From Xenorhabdus griffiniae (lineage in GTDB: Bacteria > Pseudomonadota > Gammaproteobacteria > Enterobacterales > Enterobacteriaceae), in assembly GCF_037265215.1 (NCBI RefSeq), contig NZ_CP147737.1, positions 4,062,001-4,126,000 on the forward strand: a stretch of DNA of 64,000 nucleotides, in the 5' to 3' direction. Position numbers and translations under genes: made by a program. Positions 9,010 to 19,922 of this stretch are shown piece after piece; within the stretch, counting starts at the first letter, position 1, and each line of letters starts with the position of its first letter. Under the pieces are notes generated by a model, which saw only the letters and a program-made list of their open reading frames with translations, was not told the DNA's origin and searched no databases.

Positions 9010-9072
9010 ATGTGATATCTCCCCTTTTCGCGGGGGGAGATATAAGACTCATCTTGAAAAGCGATTGGTATA
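9010..9072 (-). repeat. 105-bp palindromic repeat, half copy
   Basis: The right half of the dispersed repeat family: a central stem built on TCTCCCC/GGGGAGA, then CATCTTGAA and a terminal GATTGGTATA. The left arm (AAACTTCAAGTTGCAATT) is missing, and the gene at 8558-9004 ends just before it. Strand is arbitrary. Confidence 0.7.
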
Positions 9073-9094
9073 ATCCATAAATAAGATAACTATA

Positions 9095-9201
9095 TATACC
9101 AATCTAACTTCAATATGCGTGTGATTTATTCCCGCGAAGCGGGAAAAAATCAGGTTTCATAGAGTATTGTAAATTGCAACTTGAAGTTTAATGTGTATAG
9201 A
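9095..9201 (+). repeat. 105-bp palindromic repeat, full copy
   Basis: Begins TATACCAATCTAACTTCAA and ends TTGCAACTTGAAGTTTAATG plus TGTATA, with the central stem TTCCCGCGAAGCGGGAA. Orientation is opposite to the copies at 18761 and 43496. Confidence 0.85.
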
Positions 9202-9269
9202 ATAAAATAAAAATATTATTTAAAGCGTTATTTATTAAATAATAATAGGTATTATTTAATAAAAATGAT

Positions 9270-9288
9270 ATACCAATCTAACTTCAAG
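9270..9288 (+). repeat. End fragment of the 105-bp repeat
   Basis: Only the terminal 19 bases of the repeat (ATACCAATCTAACTTCAAG) are present, next to an AT-rich stretch. Confidence 0.6.
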
Positions 9289-9398
9289 AATAACACTCTT
9301 TACTATAAATAAAATTAAAGTAAATGCATATTTTGCAAACATATGGGTGGAATTTGATAAATCAATGATATAATGCCATCTTGTCTATTCCCATCACC

Positions 9399-9513
9399 TT
9401 TCAAGTTACAGCTTTGCTGGCTACGTCCATATCTCTTAGTCACGTAGTTATAAACACAGAGTTCGCTCTGCTCTTGGGGATTTACCCTTTTGCCACTGTG
9501 CTGCAACTTGAAA
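9399..9513. repeat. 115-bp element bounded by 13-bp inverted repeats
   Basis: The ends TTTCAAGTTACAG (9399-9411) and CTGCAACTTGAAA (9501-9513) are inverted repeats with one mismatch. The interior differs from the 105-bp family, but the ends share its CAAGTTGCA/TGCAACTTG core. It contains no gene of its own and resembles a small non-autonomous mobile element. Confidence 0.6.
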
Positions 9514-9557
9514 TCTAGTGGATATAAATATTTTTTACTTTTGTTGAGCTTGAGTTA

Positions 9558-10496
9558 ATGAGTTACTTACAGCAACCTACGTCTTCAGGAATAAAGCTAT
9601 TTACTGATCTTGTCGGAAAACGTATTATCCTAGGGGAACTCTGGTATTCTTCCGGTACCCGCACTAAATTTGCACTACGCAGCCTTCTGACTCCCATTTC
9701 AACATTAAAACTGTTGAATGGCATTACCAGAACGCCTCATTATCTAGATATTCTGAAAAAACAACCCAGTTGGCCTTGTAAATTACATCGTCCATACTTA
9801 AGCATTAATTTTAAGCGCAACCAGATTGTCGGCGCTCTGAATGATCATTATCAAATATTATTCAAACAGTTAGAATCTACTGTTATTAATCGGATTTTTT
9901 CTGTTCATACTTATTTACTGGCAACCATTCAAGGGAAAAATGAAACTTTTCTGATATATATTGATGCACTGGACAACCTGAATAAAGAAGGTGAACTCTC
10001 TCTCTATATTACTACTGCGGAGAATGTTACTCTGGCCAAGTGTGCATTCACTTTATTAACGATTGATGGCAAACAGACACTCTTTATTGGTGCACTACAA
10101 GGGCCAACTAAAGGAGATAATTCTCTGGAGATTATCCGCCATGCAACTAAAGAGTGTTATGGCTTATTCCCTAAACGCTTGTTGATTGAGGCTATTTGTC
10201 GTTTTGCTGATCATATGAATTGTGAACAGATCCAAGCAGCCAGTAACGAAACTCATATCTATCGTAGCATCCGTTATTGGCATAAAAAGAAAAATAAGAT
10301 GGTGGCCGATTACAATTCTTTCTGGGAATCGCTAAATGGCATCAGAAAGGAAAATAATGATTTCCATTTGCCATCATGCATAGAAAGAAAATCGTTGGAT
10401 GAGATCCCCAGTAAAAAACGCGCCGAATATCGCCGCCGCTATCAATTACTGGATGATCTGGAAAACGATATCAAGGCATCCCTGACAACCGACTGA
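9558..10496 (+). CDS. VirK/YbjX family protein (DUF535)
   Basis: A 312-residue protein of the VirK/YbjX family. Matching features are the N-terminal region with SSGTRTKFALRSLL, a central segment ending FIGALQGP, the ATKECYGLFPKRLLIEA stretch (~residues 196-212), and the basic C-terminal KRAEYRRRYQLLDDL. No signal peptide or membrane segment is seen. Family members in Salmonella and Shigella are linked to virulence, envelope remodelling and resistance to antimicrobial peptides, but their biochemistry is unknown. It stands alone after the repeat region. In an insect-associated bacterium a role against host peptides would make sense (inference). Confidence 0.8.
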   Translation: MSYLQQPTSSGIKLFTDLVGKRIILGELWYSSGTRTKFALRSLLTPISTLKLLNGITRTPHYLDILKKQPSWPCKLHRPYLSINFKRNQIVGALNDHYQILFKQLESTVINRIFSVHTYLLATIQGKNETFLIYIDALDNLNKEGELSLYITTAENVTLAKCAFTLLTIDGKQTLFIGALQGPTKGDNSLEIIRHATKECYGLFPKRLLIEAICRFADHMNCEQIQAASNETHIYRSIRYWHKKKNKMVADYNSFWESLNGIRKENNDFHLPSCIERKSLDEIPSKKRAEYRRRYQLLDDLENDIKASLTTD

Positions 10497-10525
10497 TTTC
10501 CTGTCAAAAAATATCAATTATGCCC

Positions 10526-11122
10526 TCAACGTGGCTTCGTCATTAACCATGTAAGATGCGTTTTAATGGCGGGCCATTCATTGAACAGAATGCTATAAAC
10601 GCAAGTATCCCTTATTGAACCATCTTTGGCTCGCAGGTGATGACGCAAAATCCCATCCAGTTTTGCTCCCAATCGTTCAATCGCCTTGCGGCTTTGATGG
10701 TTTAAAAAATGGGTACGGAGTTCCACGGCAACGCATTCCAGTTCCTCAAATGCATACTGCAACAGTAAAAACTTGGCTTCCGTATTAATCGCTGTGCGTT
10801 GGACAGAATGCGCATACCATGTAGAACCAATTTCCAATCTGGGAATATTCGCATCAATATTCATATAAGTTGTCATGCCAACCGCTATCCCCGTTGCATT
10901 GTTGATGACAGCAAAAGGTAACATGCTGCCCTTGCCATGCAGGGTTAAACGACGTTCAATTTCCGCCTGGACATTTGCAGGATCAGGCACACTGGCATAC
11001 CACAGCTTATGTAACTGCCCATCCTCAATAGCACGAACAAATTCATCATGTCTGTCATGTGATAAAGGTATTAAAGTCACACTTTTTCCGGTTAACGTCA
11101 CCCAATCTGTTATTTTTCCCAT
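10526..11122 (-). CDS. GNAT N-acetyltransferase, RimJ/RimL-like
   Basis: A 198-residue GNAT protein of the RimJ/RimL subgroup. The start is put at the ATG complementary to 11120-11122 because a GGGGAGAG ribosome-binding site lies just upstream; an in-frame GTG further out would overlap that site. Recognisable features are the central IGSTWYAHSVQRTAINTEAK segment and the LRTHFLNHQSRKAIERLGAK helix, both typical of this group. Members acetylate protein N termini or small amines with acetyl-CoA; the substrate cannot be predicted. It is convergent with the VirK-like gene, with ~30 bp between the stops. Confidence 0.8.
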   Translation of the reverse strand: MGKITDWVTLTGKSVTLIPLSHDRHDEFVRAIEDGQLHKLWYASVPDPANVQAEIERRLTLHGKGSMLPFAVINNATGIAVGMTTYMNIDANIPRLEIGSTWYAHSVQRTAINTEAKFLLLQYAFEELECVAVELRTHFLNHQSRKAIERLGAKLDGILRHHLRAKDGSIRDTCVYSILFNEWPAIKTHLTWLMTKPR

Positions 11123-13474
<2,352 letters not shown>

Positions 13475-13493
13475 CGCCAATTCTAAGAGCAAG

Positions 13494-13529
13494 AACGGTG
13501 ATAATTATACCCAACTCATTATCACCGTT
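13494..13529. terminator. Terminator between convergent fadH and sstT
   Basis: A perfect 11-bp stem (AACGGTGATAA/TTATCACCGTT) with a 14-base loop lies 19 bp after fadH and 21 bp after the sstT stop. It is followed by TTTATT on the plus strand, so it is strongest for fadH but could serve both genes. Confidence 0.75.
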
Positions 13530-13550
13530 TTATTCCCGCTATTCTTACAA

Positions 13551-14795
13551 TTAACGCTGCGCCAGCCGATTCGCCGCAATACGAGACTCTTCGGCCTGAC
13601 AAGCGGCGGCGGTAAACAGCACATCGGTGGAAGAATTCAGGCCCGTCTCAGCAGAATCCTGCAATACCCCAATAATAAAGCCCACAGCAACAACCTGCAT
13701 GGCAATTTCATTGGGAATACCAAACATACTACACGCCAGAGGGATCAATAATAATGAGCCACCAGCAACCCCTGATGATCCACATGCAGCAATAACAGAA
13801 ACGACACTCAGTAATATCGCGTTAGGAATGTCCACCACCATACCTAGTGTATTCGCCGCCGCCAGTGTCAATACAGTGATCGTGACGGCCGCGCCCGCCA
13901 TATTAATGGTAGCGCCCAAGGGAATGGAAACGGAGTAAGTATCCTCATCAAGATTCATACGGCGGCACATTGCCATATTCACCGGAATATTGGCGGCTGA
14001 ACTACGAGTAAAGAACGCCATTACGCCACTTTCACGCAAGCAAGCAAATACCAGAGGATAAGGGTTGCGACGGATTTTCCAGAAAACAATCAATGGATTG
14101 ACAACCAGTGCAACGACAATCATGCAACTAATTAGCACGATTAACAGGTGGGCGTAGCCGAACAAGGTTTCAAAACCTGTCGTCGCAATCGTTGAGGAAA
14201 CCAGGCCGAAAATACCAATAGGTGCCAGACGGATAACAACACGTACAAGCTGTGTCACTGCCCCTGACAGGTCTTGAATCAATGTCTTCGTTGATTCATT
14301 GGCATGACGTAAAGCAATACCCAAACCAATTGACCATGCCAGGATCCCAACGTAGTTTCCTTTTAATATCGCATCAATCGGGTTAGCAACGATATTGAGC
14401 AGTAATCCTCTTAACACTTCAACGATATTTGAAGGGGATGACACATGAGTGTCACTCGTCACCAAAACCAAGGTTGATGGGAACAACAAACTGCCAATGA
14501 CAGCCACAACCGCAGCGCAGAATGTGCCTATCAGATACAAGACCAGAATGGGGCGAATATTGCTTTTCTGGCCTATTTTATGGTTGGCTATCGAAGACAT
14601 AACCAATACCCACACCAGAACAGGAGCTACCGCTTTTAACGCCCCGACAAAGAGTGTCCCTAGCAATTCAACGGATTTGGCCGCGGAAGGCACCAGCCAT
14701 GCCAGCAATATCCCCAGTATTAACCCGACAAGGATTTGTTTTACCAGGCTTCCTTGTACAATAAATTGCACAAAGTTTGTTTGTTGTTTTTTCAT
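13551..14795 (-). CDS. sstT: Sodium:serine/threonine symporter
   Basis: A 414-residue DAACS-family transporter, exactly the length of E. coli SstT. About eight hydrophobic segments are visible plus the re-entrant-loop features [14 protein letters not shown] and [12 protein letters not shown]. SstT imports serine and threonine with sodium ions across the inner membrane. The protein starts [19 protein letters not shown], close to the enterobacterial form. The gene faces fadH, a neighbourhood also seen in other enterobacteria. Its promoter must lie in the 590-bp region upstream, which also carries a repeat copy. Confidence 0.95.
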   Translation of the reverse strand: MKKQQTNFVQFIVQGSLVKQILVGLILGILLAWLVPSAAKSVELLGTLFVGALKAVAPVLVWVLVMSSIANHKIGQKSNIRPILVLYLIGTFCAAVVAVIGSLLFPSTLVLVTSDTHVSSPSNIVEVLRGLLLNIVANPIDAILKGNYVGILAWSIGLGIALRHANESTKTLIQDLSGAVTQLVRVVIRLAPIGIFGLVSSTIATTGFETLFGYAHLLIVLISCMIVVALVVNPLIVFWKIRRNPYPLVFACLRESGVMAFFTRSSAANIPVNMAMCRRMNLDEDTYSVSIPLGATINMAGAAVTITVLTLAAANTLGMVVDIPNAILLSVVSVIAACGSSGVAGGSLLLIPLACSMFGIPNEIAMQVVAVGFIIGVLQDSAETGLNSSTDVLFTAAACQAEESRIAANRLAQR

Positions 14796-15388
14796 AGCCT
14801 ACCCATCAAGAAACGACAAATAATAATTCATTGCAATATTACAGAGAACCCAACAATTTATAACAATTCAGTTACATTTGTGTGATCGAAACTGCAATTT
14901 TCTCATCCACGACATTCTTAAAGTATTCATGATGTATACGCATTAAACTTCAAGTTGCAATTTACGACACGATATGAAACCTGATTTCTCCCCGCTTTGC
15001 GGGAGAGAAATCACTTTCCACCATTAATCAAATAGCAAGCGTGAAATAAACTGACAAAAGATATAAATTCAGCCCATCCACATGAAAAATTGCTTATTAA
15101 TGGTATTTTGTAAAATTTCACCTCTCGATTAATTCATTGAGATATCTGAATGAATTAATTTTTACATTTAGGTAAATGTTCAATTGATCAACAAAATTTT
15201 CTGTCTCGATACAGCTGATTTTGTTAAAGTGTGCCAGTCGATCTTTAGGCCATCTTGAAGGGATTTCGAGATCATTTTATGACAACTGATATTAATTACT
15301 TTTTATTACAAAGTATTTAATAGAAATTAACCATAAATGCACCATAAAAGTAAGATGTAATCCTTAATCCGTGTTTTAGGAACATTTG
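14796..15388. other. Intergenic region between sstT and yqjA
   Basis: A divergent spacer of ~590 bp. Apart from the truncated repeat at 14935-15017 it holds only AT-rich sequence that should include both promoters. No further gene or RNA was recognised. Confidence 0.5.
14935..15017 (+). repeat. 105-bp palindromic repeat, right end missing
   Basis: Starts TATACGCATTAAACTTCAAG, runs through ACACGATATGAAACCTGA and the central TTCTCCCCGCTTTGCGGGA stem, and stops at GAGAAATCAC without the usual CGCATCTTGAAGT ending. Confidence 0.8.
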
Positions 15389-16057
15389 ATGGAAATTGTA
15401 ACAGACCTTATTTATGCACTCTGGCACCAAGATTACGAAACATTGGCTAATCCGTCGTTGGTATGGGCAATCTACATACTGCTATTTACCATCCTGTTTC
15501 TGGAAAATGGGATATTACCTGCGGCCTTCCTACCGGGCGATAGTCTGCTCATATTAGTCGGTGTTTTAATTGCAAAAGAGGCCATGAGTTTTCCTATAAC
15601 ATTAGTCATTCTCACCACTGGCGCCAGCCTCGGCTGCTGGATCGGATATCTTCAAGGAAGGTGGCTTGGCAATACAAAATTAGTTCAGGGCTGGTTGTCA
15701 CATCTTCCTGCACATTATCATCAACGCGCACATAACTTATTCCATCGTCATGGCTTATCTGCCTTACTGGTAGGGCGTTTTCTCGCTTTTATCAGGACAT
15801 TACTGCCCACACTGGCAGGCCTTGCGGGGCTAAAAAATGGACGATTTCAAATATTCAATTGGCTTAGCGGGTTCCTGTGGGTCATTATTCTAACAACATT
15901 GGGTTATGCCCTTGGTAAAAGCCCTCTGTTCCGCCAGTATGAAGAATATCTGATGAGTTTTTTGGTGCTGCTACCTGTAGGTCTATTACTCATTGGCTTA
16001 ATTGGCAGCCTGACTGTTATTTGGCGCAAAAAGCGCGCTAATAAACCTCTATTATAA
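15389..16057 (+). CDS. yqjA: DedA-family inner membrane protein
   Basis: A 222-residue DedA protein; the ATG at 15389 has AGGA at 15378-15381. The family hallmarks are FLENGILPAAFLPGDSLL (residues ~35-52), the LGCWIGYLQGRWLG segment, and GRFLAFIRTLLPTLAGLAG with the essential arginines. It is very close to E. coli YqjA, an osmosensing, proton-motive-force-dependent protein needed for growth at alkaline pH and for tolerance of envelope stress. DedA proteins are now linked to flipping of phospholipid carriers, but YqjA's own substrate is not settled. The usual neighbours yqjB and yqjC are absent here. Confidence 0.93.
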   Translation: MEIVTDLIYALWHQDYETLANPSLVWAIYILLFTILFLENGILPAAFLPGDSLLILVGVLIAKEAMSFPITLVILTTGASLGCWIGYLQGRWLGNTKLVQGWLSHLPAHYHQRAHNLFHRHGLSALLVGRFLAFIRTLLPTLAGLAGLKNGRFQIFNWLSGFLWVIILTTLGYALGKSPLFRQYEEYLMSFLVLLPVGLLLIGLIGSLTVIWRKKRANKPLL

Positions 16058-16077
16058 CGTTTTATTTTTCCTTTAGT

Positions 16078-16114
16078 TTCCCTGTGGTATGGTCGCGAAA
16101 TATACCACAGGGAA
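16078..16114. terminator. 13-bp hairpin after yqjA
   Basis: A perfect inverted repeat (TTCCCTGTGGTAT/ATACCACAGGGAA) with an 11-base loop, 20 bp after yqjA and on the 3' side of the minus-strand gene at 16190. It lacks a strong T run on either strand, so it may act as a terminator for the convergent pair or stabilise transcripts. Confidence 0.5.
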
Positions 16115-16189
16115 TTGATCTTCTGGTTCATCTAACTTTATCTATTCATCTTTGTCTCACAGCGACAGTACTACTGTACTGCAGAATGC

Positions 16190-16939
16190 TTACTTGGATA
16201 TCTCAACCATATTACTTAGTCTATCGTTCGGGAGTATTATGTTCTCCTTTTTGATGGTAAACTGAATTTTTTCACCTATACATTTTGCTCTTCGCAGAAT
16301 CCGATAGGAGCAGAGAGGAATATCGGTCCAGTTTTGGCTGGCACCGTTGGTTTGCTGGTAGGTCTGGTACATCACGAACTCTACTTCGTCGGAATCTCTA
16401 AGTTTCAGCACATCAGGAGAAAATAGCCTGACTGCATCATGGCTATCGCTGCTTCGACCAACCCAACCTTGCGTCTCGACAGCATTACCCACACCATAGT
16501 GCTTTCCCTGCCTACGGTAATCCTCGATCACATAGGGTTGTACACTATCGTCAGGGGCTTTCCAGTAAACCTTTTCGCGCACACGAACGTTTTTATGTCT
16601 TAGGTCCTCCAATACACCAGTACTGCTCGTCCAGATCAAATCGTGAATAATGTGGCCACCGGCACCTTTTCTCATGTTGAGTGTATGGAATTCGATTATC
16701 TTGGGAGCTAATAGTTCAAGCAACCTAGGGCATTCTCTGATCAAATAGCTCCTCGTTTTTGAGTACTTCTTCCACCGCTCGGGTGATACTTTACTCATCA
16801 CTGATACCAACTGTTCCACCCGGAAAGTATTCCCCCTACTGACCAGATTGACGACATCATGTAACTCACTATGTCGGATACGCTCATAGTGGGGGTTATC
16901 AGTTCTTAAAACTTTTTCAAATTCGGTAACCTGGAACAT
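16190..16939 (-). CDS. Unrecognised 249-residue protein
   Basis: I do not recognise this gene. A perfect AGGAGG stands six bases before the ATG at 16937-16939, so it is very likely translated. The product is soluble-looking, with no signal peptide or membrane segment, fairly basic in its first 130 residues and rich in charged residues throughout. The middle is tryptophan- and tyrosine-containing (VYWKAPDDSVQPYVIEDY, then HYGVGNAVETQGWVG) and the C-terminal third looks beta-rich. It sits exactly where other enterobacteria have yqjB-yqjC, between yqjA and yqjD, and runs against the direction of that operon. It is therefore an insertion or replacement gene, probably acquired. No function is proposed. 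Confidence 0.7.
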   Translation of the reverse strand: MFQVTEFEKVLRTDNPHYERIRHSELHDVVNLVSRGNTFRVEQLVSVMSKVSPERWKKYSKTRSYLIRECPRLLELLAPKIIEFHTLNMRKGAGGHIIHDLIWTSSTGVLEDLRHKNVRVREKVYWKAPDDSVQPYVIEDYRRQGKHYGVGNAVETQGWVGRSSDSHDAVRLFSPDVLKLRDSDEVEFVMYQTYQQTNGASQNWTDIPLCSYRILRRAKCIGEKIQFTIKKENIILPNDRLSNMVEISK

Positions 16940-17099
16940 ATGTTTCCTCCTGCAAACTCGTCTGGTTCACTGTCATTCAGCCAAAAAACATTATCACTTA
17001 ATGTAAATCCGTGACAATTTTTCACCCACTTCACTTTCATCTCTTGATAAAAACGTCTATGTTTGAAATTCATCCATCGTATATTTAAGGAGACAGGCA

Positions 17100-17405
17100 A
17101 TGCCACAAAGGAAAAGCTCTGAAGATCTACGTGCTGAATTACAATCTCTTGCGGATACGCTAGAAGAAGTCCTCAATAGCTCCGGTGATAATTCAAAAGC
17201 GGAACTGGAAAAACTACGCAGCAAGGCAGAAAGAACGCTGAAAAACGCGCGTACTACGCTCAGTGAAGCGAGTGATAGACTGGTAGGTCAAACCAAAGAA
17301 ATTGCAGGTCATGCGGATAATTATGTTCGTGAAAATCCGTGGGCCGGTGTCGGTATAGGTGCAGCAATTGGCGTTGTATTGGGCGTTTTGCTTTCAAGGC
17401 GCTGA
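17100..17405 (+). CDS. yqjD: Ribosome-associated membrane protein, ElaB/YqjD/DUF883 family
   Basis: A 101-residue protein with a long charged helical region (residues ~5-75, coiled-coil-like) followed by a C-terminal hydrophobic anchor of glycines and valines and a terminal SRR. A well-placed AAGGAGA precedes the ATG. In E. coli the tail anchors YqjD in the inner membrane while the N-terminal part binds ribosomes in stationary phase. It heads the yqjD-yqjE-yqjK cluster, with one base separating it from yqjE. In E. coli this group is controlled by RpoS; no control element is evident here. Confidence 0.92.
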   Translation: MPQRKSSEDLRAELQSLADTLEEVLNSSGDNSKAELEKLRSKAERTLKNARTTLSEASDRLVGQTKEIAGHADNYVRENPWAGVGIGAAIGVVLGVLLSRR

Positions 17406-17406
17406 T

Positions 17407-17808
17407 ATGACTCAATCCCCTCACCCAAAAGGCCCAGGAAAAGGACTCTTTGATACTGTACGGCGAGTAGCAGCCATTGCTGTTCACATAATTGAAACTC
17501 GTATCCAACTCGTTGCTGTTGAGCTGGAAGAGGGAGCGGCAACACTGGTACAACTGCTACTGCTGGTAGGATTGACATTACTATTCGCGGGCTTTGGCCT
17601 GATGTGCCTATTGGCACTAATATTCTGGGCCATCGATCCAGCCCACCGGATAATAGCAATAGCTGTCACTGCCGGAATATTACTGCTCCTCGCCGTATTT
17701 AGTGCAATATGGACGATAAAAAAGGCGCGAAAACTGACCTTTCTTAACGCAACTCGAACACAATTGCATGTTGATCGCAAAATGCTGGAGGATGATTCTC
17801 ATGAATAA
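17407..17808 (+). CDS. yqjE: Inner membrane protein YqjE
   Basis: A 133-residue membrane protein of the DUF1469 group, starting at the ATG one base after the yqjD stop. It has a short cytoplasmic N terminus, an amphipathic helix (RRVAAIAVHIIETRIQLVAV), then two strong transmembrane segments (residues ~50-75 and ~80-105) and a charged tail. E. coli YqjE has the same length and position; its function is unknown beyond membership of the stress-linked yqjCDE-K set. Its end overlaps yqjK by 8 bp. Confidence 0.9.
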   Translation: MTQSPHPKGPGKGLFDTVRRVAAIAVHIIETRIQLVAVELEEGAATLVQLLLLVGLTLLFAGFGLMCLLALIFWAIDPAHRIIAIAVTAGILLLLAVFSAIWTIKKARKLTFLNATRTQLHVDRKMLEDDSHE

Positions 17809-18094
17809 ATCGGGGTATCACCAACGGAGTTTGCGCAAGCAGCAGCTATTAAAAGAGATCCAGCAACAACGACAGTTACTAGCGACTTATAGCCAAAACT
17901 GGCTTGACGTGACACAGCCCTATGATAAAGGCTGGCAAACCCTCATGGCTTTCAAGCCTTATATCGCCATTGGATCTGGCCTTGCCCTGCTTTATGGACT
18001 CCGCCATCCCAGGCAGCTTCATCGCTGGTCACGTCGTATCATCAACATCTTCGGGATTATAAAAATCGTACGAAATACACTATACAAAAATTAA
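17801..18094 (+). CDS. yqjK: YqjK-like protein
   Basis: A 97-residue protein starting inside the yqjE stop region, with GGAGG at 17787-17791. The N-terminal half is a basic, glutamine-rich helix (RSLRKQQLLKEIQQQRQLL), followed by a hydrophobic stretch (FKPYIAIGSGLALLYGLRHP) and a basic tail. This is the pattern of E. coli YqjK, whose role is unknown. It ends the three-gene coupled unit; 190 bp of AT-rich sequence separate it from yqjF. Confidence 0.85.
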   Translation: MNKSGYHQRSLRKQQLLKEIQQQRQLLATYSQNWLDVTQPYDKGWQTLMAFKPYIAIGSGLALLYGLRHPRQLHRWSRRIINIFGIIKIVRNTLYKN

Positions 18095-18286
18095 TACCTA
18101 CAAATTCCTTCAAAAAAACTGCATGAAATAGTTAATATTCCTTACTATCAACTCATGATACCTCTCCATAGAATACTTCCCATCAGATAATGACTAACAA
18201 ATCGTGCTATTCAGTCCGTTTTTTGAACAACAAAAGCTAAACAGATAGTTTATTTATCGCGACCAGCGGTATTTGTGGAGACAATC

Positions 18287-18682
18287 ATGAAAAAATTTGA
18301 AGATAGTGGCCTGTTGGTTGCCCGTATTTTAATATCCGTTCTTTTCATTATCGCAGGATATGGAAAACTAGGTGATGCCTATGCAGGAACGCAGCAATTT
18401 ATGGAAGCCATGAAAGTGCCAGGAATTCTATTGCCACTGACCATCTTACTTGAACTGGGGGGCGGACTTGCTGTGATGTTCGGCCTGTTGACCCGCACCA
18501 CGGCGGTGTTTACATTTATTTTCTGTATTCTGACCGCGCTCCTGTTCCATAGCGATTTTTCAAATGACCTGAACCTGACTATGTTCCTGAAAAACGTCTC
18601 CATCAGCGCAGGCTACCTGCTACTGGCTATGATGGGACCAGGAAGATTCAGTATTGACCATGTAATGAAGAAAAATTGGTAA
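18287..18682 (+). CDS. yqjF: DoxX-family membrane protein YqjF
   Basis: A 131-residue four-helix membrane protein of the DoxX family, starting at the ATG with GGAG ten bases upstream. The N-terminal VARILISVLFIIAGYGKL and the central LLELGGGLAVMFGLLTRTTA are characteristic. In E. coli yqjF is induced by nitroaromatic breakdown products and quinones through the LysR regulator YhaJ, the gene that lies convergent to it here. The 190-bp gap upstream of yqjF should carry the YhaJ site, but I could not define it. Confidence 0.92.
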   Translation: MKKFEDSGLLVARILISVLFIIAGYGKLGDAYAGTQQFMEAMKVPGILLPLTILLELGGGLAVMFGLLTRTTAVFTFIFCILTALLFHSDFSNDLNLTMFLKNVSISAGYLLLAMMGPGRFSIDHVMKKNW

Positions 18683-18717
18683 TCAAAGAAAAACAGCTTA
18701 TTTCCCGTTCTTTTTAT

Positions 18718-18747
18718 CGCCCCTTTCTGTATTCGCAACAAGGGGCG
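18718..18747 (+). terminator. Probable terminator after yqjF
   Basis: An 8-bp GC-rich stem (CGCCCCTT/AAGGGGCG) with a 14-base loop, 36 bp after the stop; only a short TTAT follows. Confidence 0.5.
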
Positions 18748-18760
18748 TTATGATATTCAC

Positions 18761-18866
18761 TATACGTATTAAACTTCAAGTTGCAATTGACAACACGATA
18801 TGAAACTTGATGTCTCCCCGCTTTGCGGGGAGACATCAGACGCATCTTGAAGTTGGATTGGTATAC
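18761..18866 (+). repeat. 105-bp palindromic repeat, full copy
   Basis: A reference-quality copy: TATACGTATTAAACTTCAAG at the left, central TGTCTCCCCGCTTTGCGGGG stem, then CGCATCTTGAAGTTGGATTG and GTATAC. It lies between the convergent yqjF and yhaJ genes. Confidence 0.9.
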
Positions 18867-18913
18867 ACGCTTTTTATCTTGCAGCATGAACCTGAATTAT
18901 TTTTTCTTACATG

Positions 18914-19810
18914 TTATTGCTTTGCAAATAATTTAGGGATTTCACGCAAGCACCAGGATTTGGCTTCGCCCATGCTATCACGCCGCCATGCCATGATAAT
19001 GGTGGTTTCATGGCTGTATTCCGAACCAATAACCCGTAAATGACCTTCGGCAATATCTTGTTCCACCATAGGGTATGGCATGGTTGCCACGCCTAACCCA
19101 GCCAAAAGTGCCCGACGTTTATCTTCCAGTGAACTCACGGTCAAGCGCGGTTGTTTATCCAATAATTTAACCGTCAACACCGGACGTTCTCTTGCCGTAT
19201 CAGCGACAGCTATTCCACGATATTTCACCCGTGTAGCATCAGACAAGGGTTCGGGTTCATGATGAATAGGATGATCTGCACTGGCAACATAGACATTGTT
19301 AACAGAATAAAGCACCCGCGAATTCACTTCGGCTGACGCCCTGAAATGCAGATCAGGTGCAATCACAATATCAGCATATCCTGTTTCCAGACGTTCCCAA
19401 GCGCCTGCTAATACTTCCGTCATTAGCGAGAGTTGCGTATTCGATTTAGCCGCCAATTTATCCACAAGAGGAAACAACGATGCTATTGGGAACAACGCTT
19501 CACACACAATAGTCAGGTGGGTTTCCCAACCACGGGCGAGCGCTTCTGCATCTGCGGCCAATTTATCTGCAGCTTCAAGTAGTAACCGTCCTCGTTCCAG
19601 TAGCATCCGGCCAACATTGGTAAATTTTGTGCGGTGGCCAGAGCGATCAAACAGCACAACATCCAATTCATCTTCCAATTTCTGCATAGTGTAACTCAAC
19701 GCAGAAGGCACCCGACCCAACTCATCCGCTGCCGCAGCAAAACTTCCCCGTCGGTCTATCGCATCCATTACCCGCAGGGATTCCAAAGTAAGCGCACGTT
19801 CTTTACCCAT
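18914..19810 (-). CDS. yhaJ: LysR-family regulator YhaJ
   Basis: A 298-residue LysR regulator. The N-terminal winged helix-turn-helix (RRGSFAAAADELGRVPSALS, residues ~15-34) is followed by the co-inducer domain, and the C-terminal RRDSMGEAKSWCLREIPKLF is nearly that of E. coli YhaJ. YhaJ activates yqjF in response to nitroaromatic-derived compounds in E. coli and affects virulence genes in pathogenic strains. Here it is convergent with yqjF and divergent from yhaK, so the 110-bp gap at 19811-19922 probably holds its own site and the yhaK promoter. Confidence 0.93.
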   Translation of the reverse strand: MGKERALTLESLRVMDAIDRRGSFAAAADELGRVPSALSYTMQKLEDELDVVLFDRSGHRTKFTNVGRMLLERGRLLLEAADKLAADAEALARGWETHLTIVCEALFPIASLFPLVDKLAAKSNTQLSLMTEVLAGAWERLETGYADIVIAPDLHFRASAEVNSRVLYSVNNVYVASADHPIHHEPEPLSDATRVKYRGIAVADTARERPVLTVKLLDKQPRLTVSSLEDKRRALLAGLGVATMPYPMVEQDIAEGHLRVIGSEYSHETTIIMAWRRDSMGEAKSWCLREIPKLFAKQ

Positions 19811-19922
19811 ATTTTTCTCAATCAGGAATTTTGAATATAGCCACCAGATTAACTGGCTAACATTTCAACGTCCAGATAATTAAGATCGACAGTCATAGAT
19901 CTATAGTTAAAGAGATAACAGC

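Larger units (their letters stand above)
9005..9557. other. Repeat-filled intergenic region
   Basis: This stretch between the YjaB-like and VirK-like genes is almost entirely repeat material: a half copy and a full copy of the 105-bp repeat, an end fragment, an AT-rich tract around 9200-9270 and the 115-bp element. Frames crossing the 115-bp element on the minus strand are not considered genes. Confidence 0.7.

Noticed and set aside
9315..9506. A 63-codon minus-strand frame
   Set aside because: It lies mostly in the 115-bp inverted-repeat element and is likely repeat-derived.
9005..9557. CRISPR array, because several similar palindromic units lie close together
   Set aside because: Units are not regularly spaced, occur singly across the window, lack unique spacers of constant length, and no cas gene is present.
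15904..16131. Minus-strand frame across the end of yqjA
   Set aside because: Antisense to a well-supported DedA gene with no features of its own.
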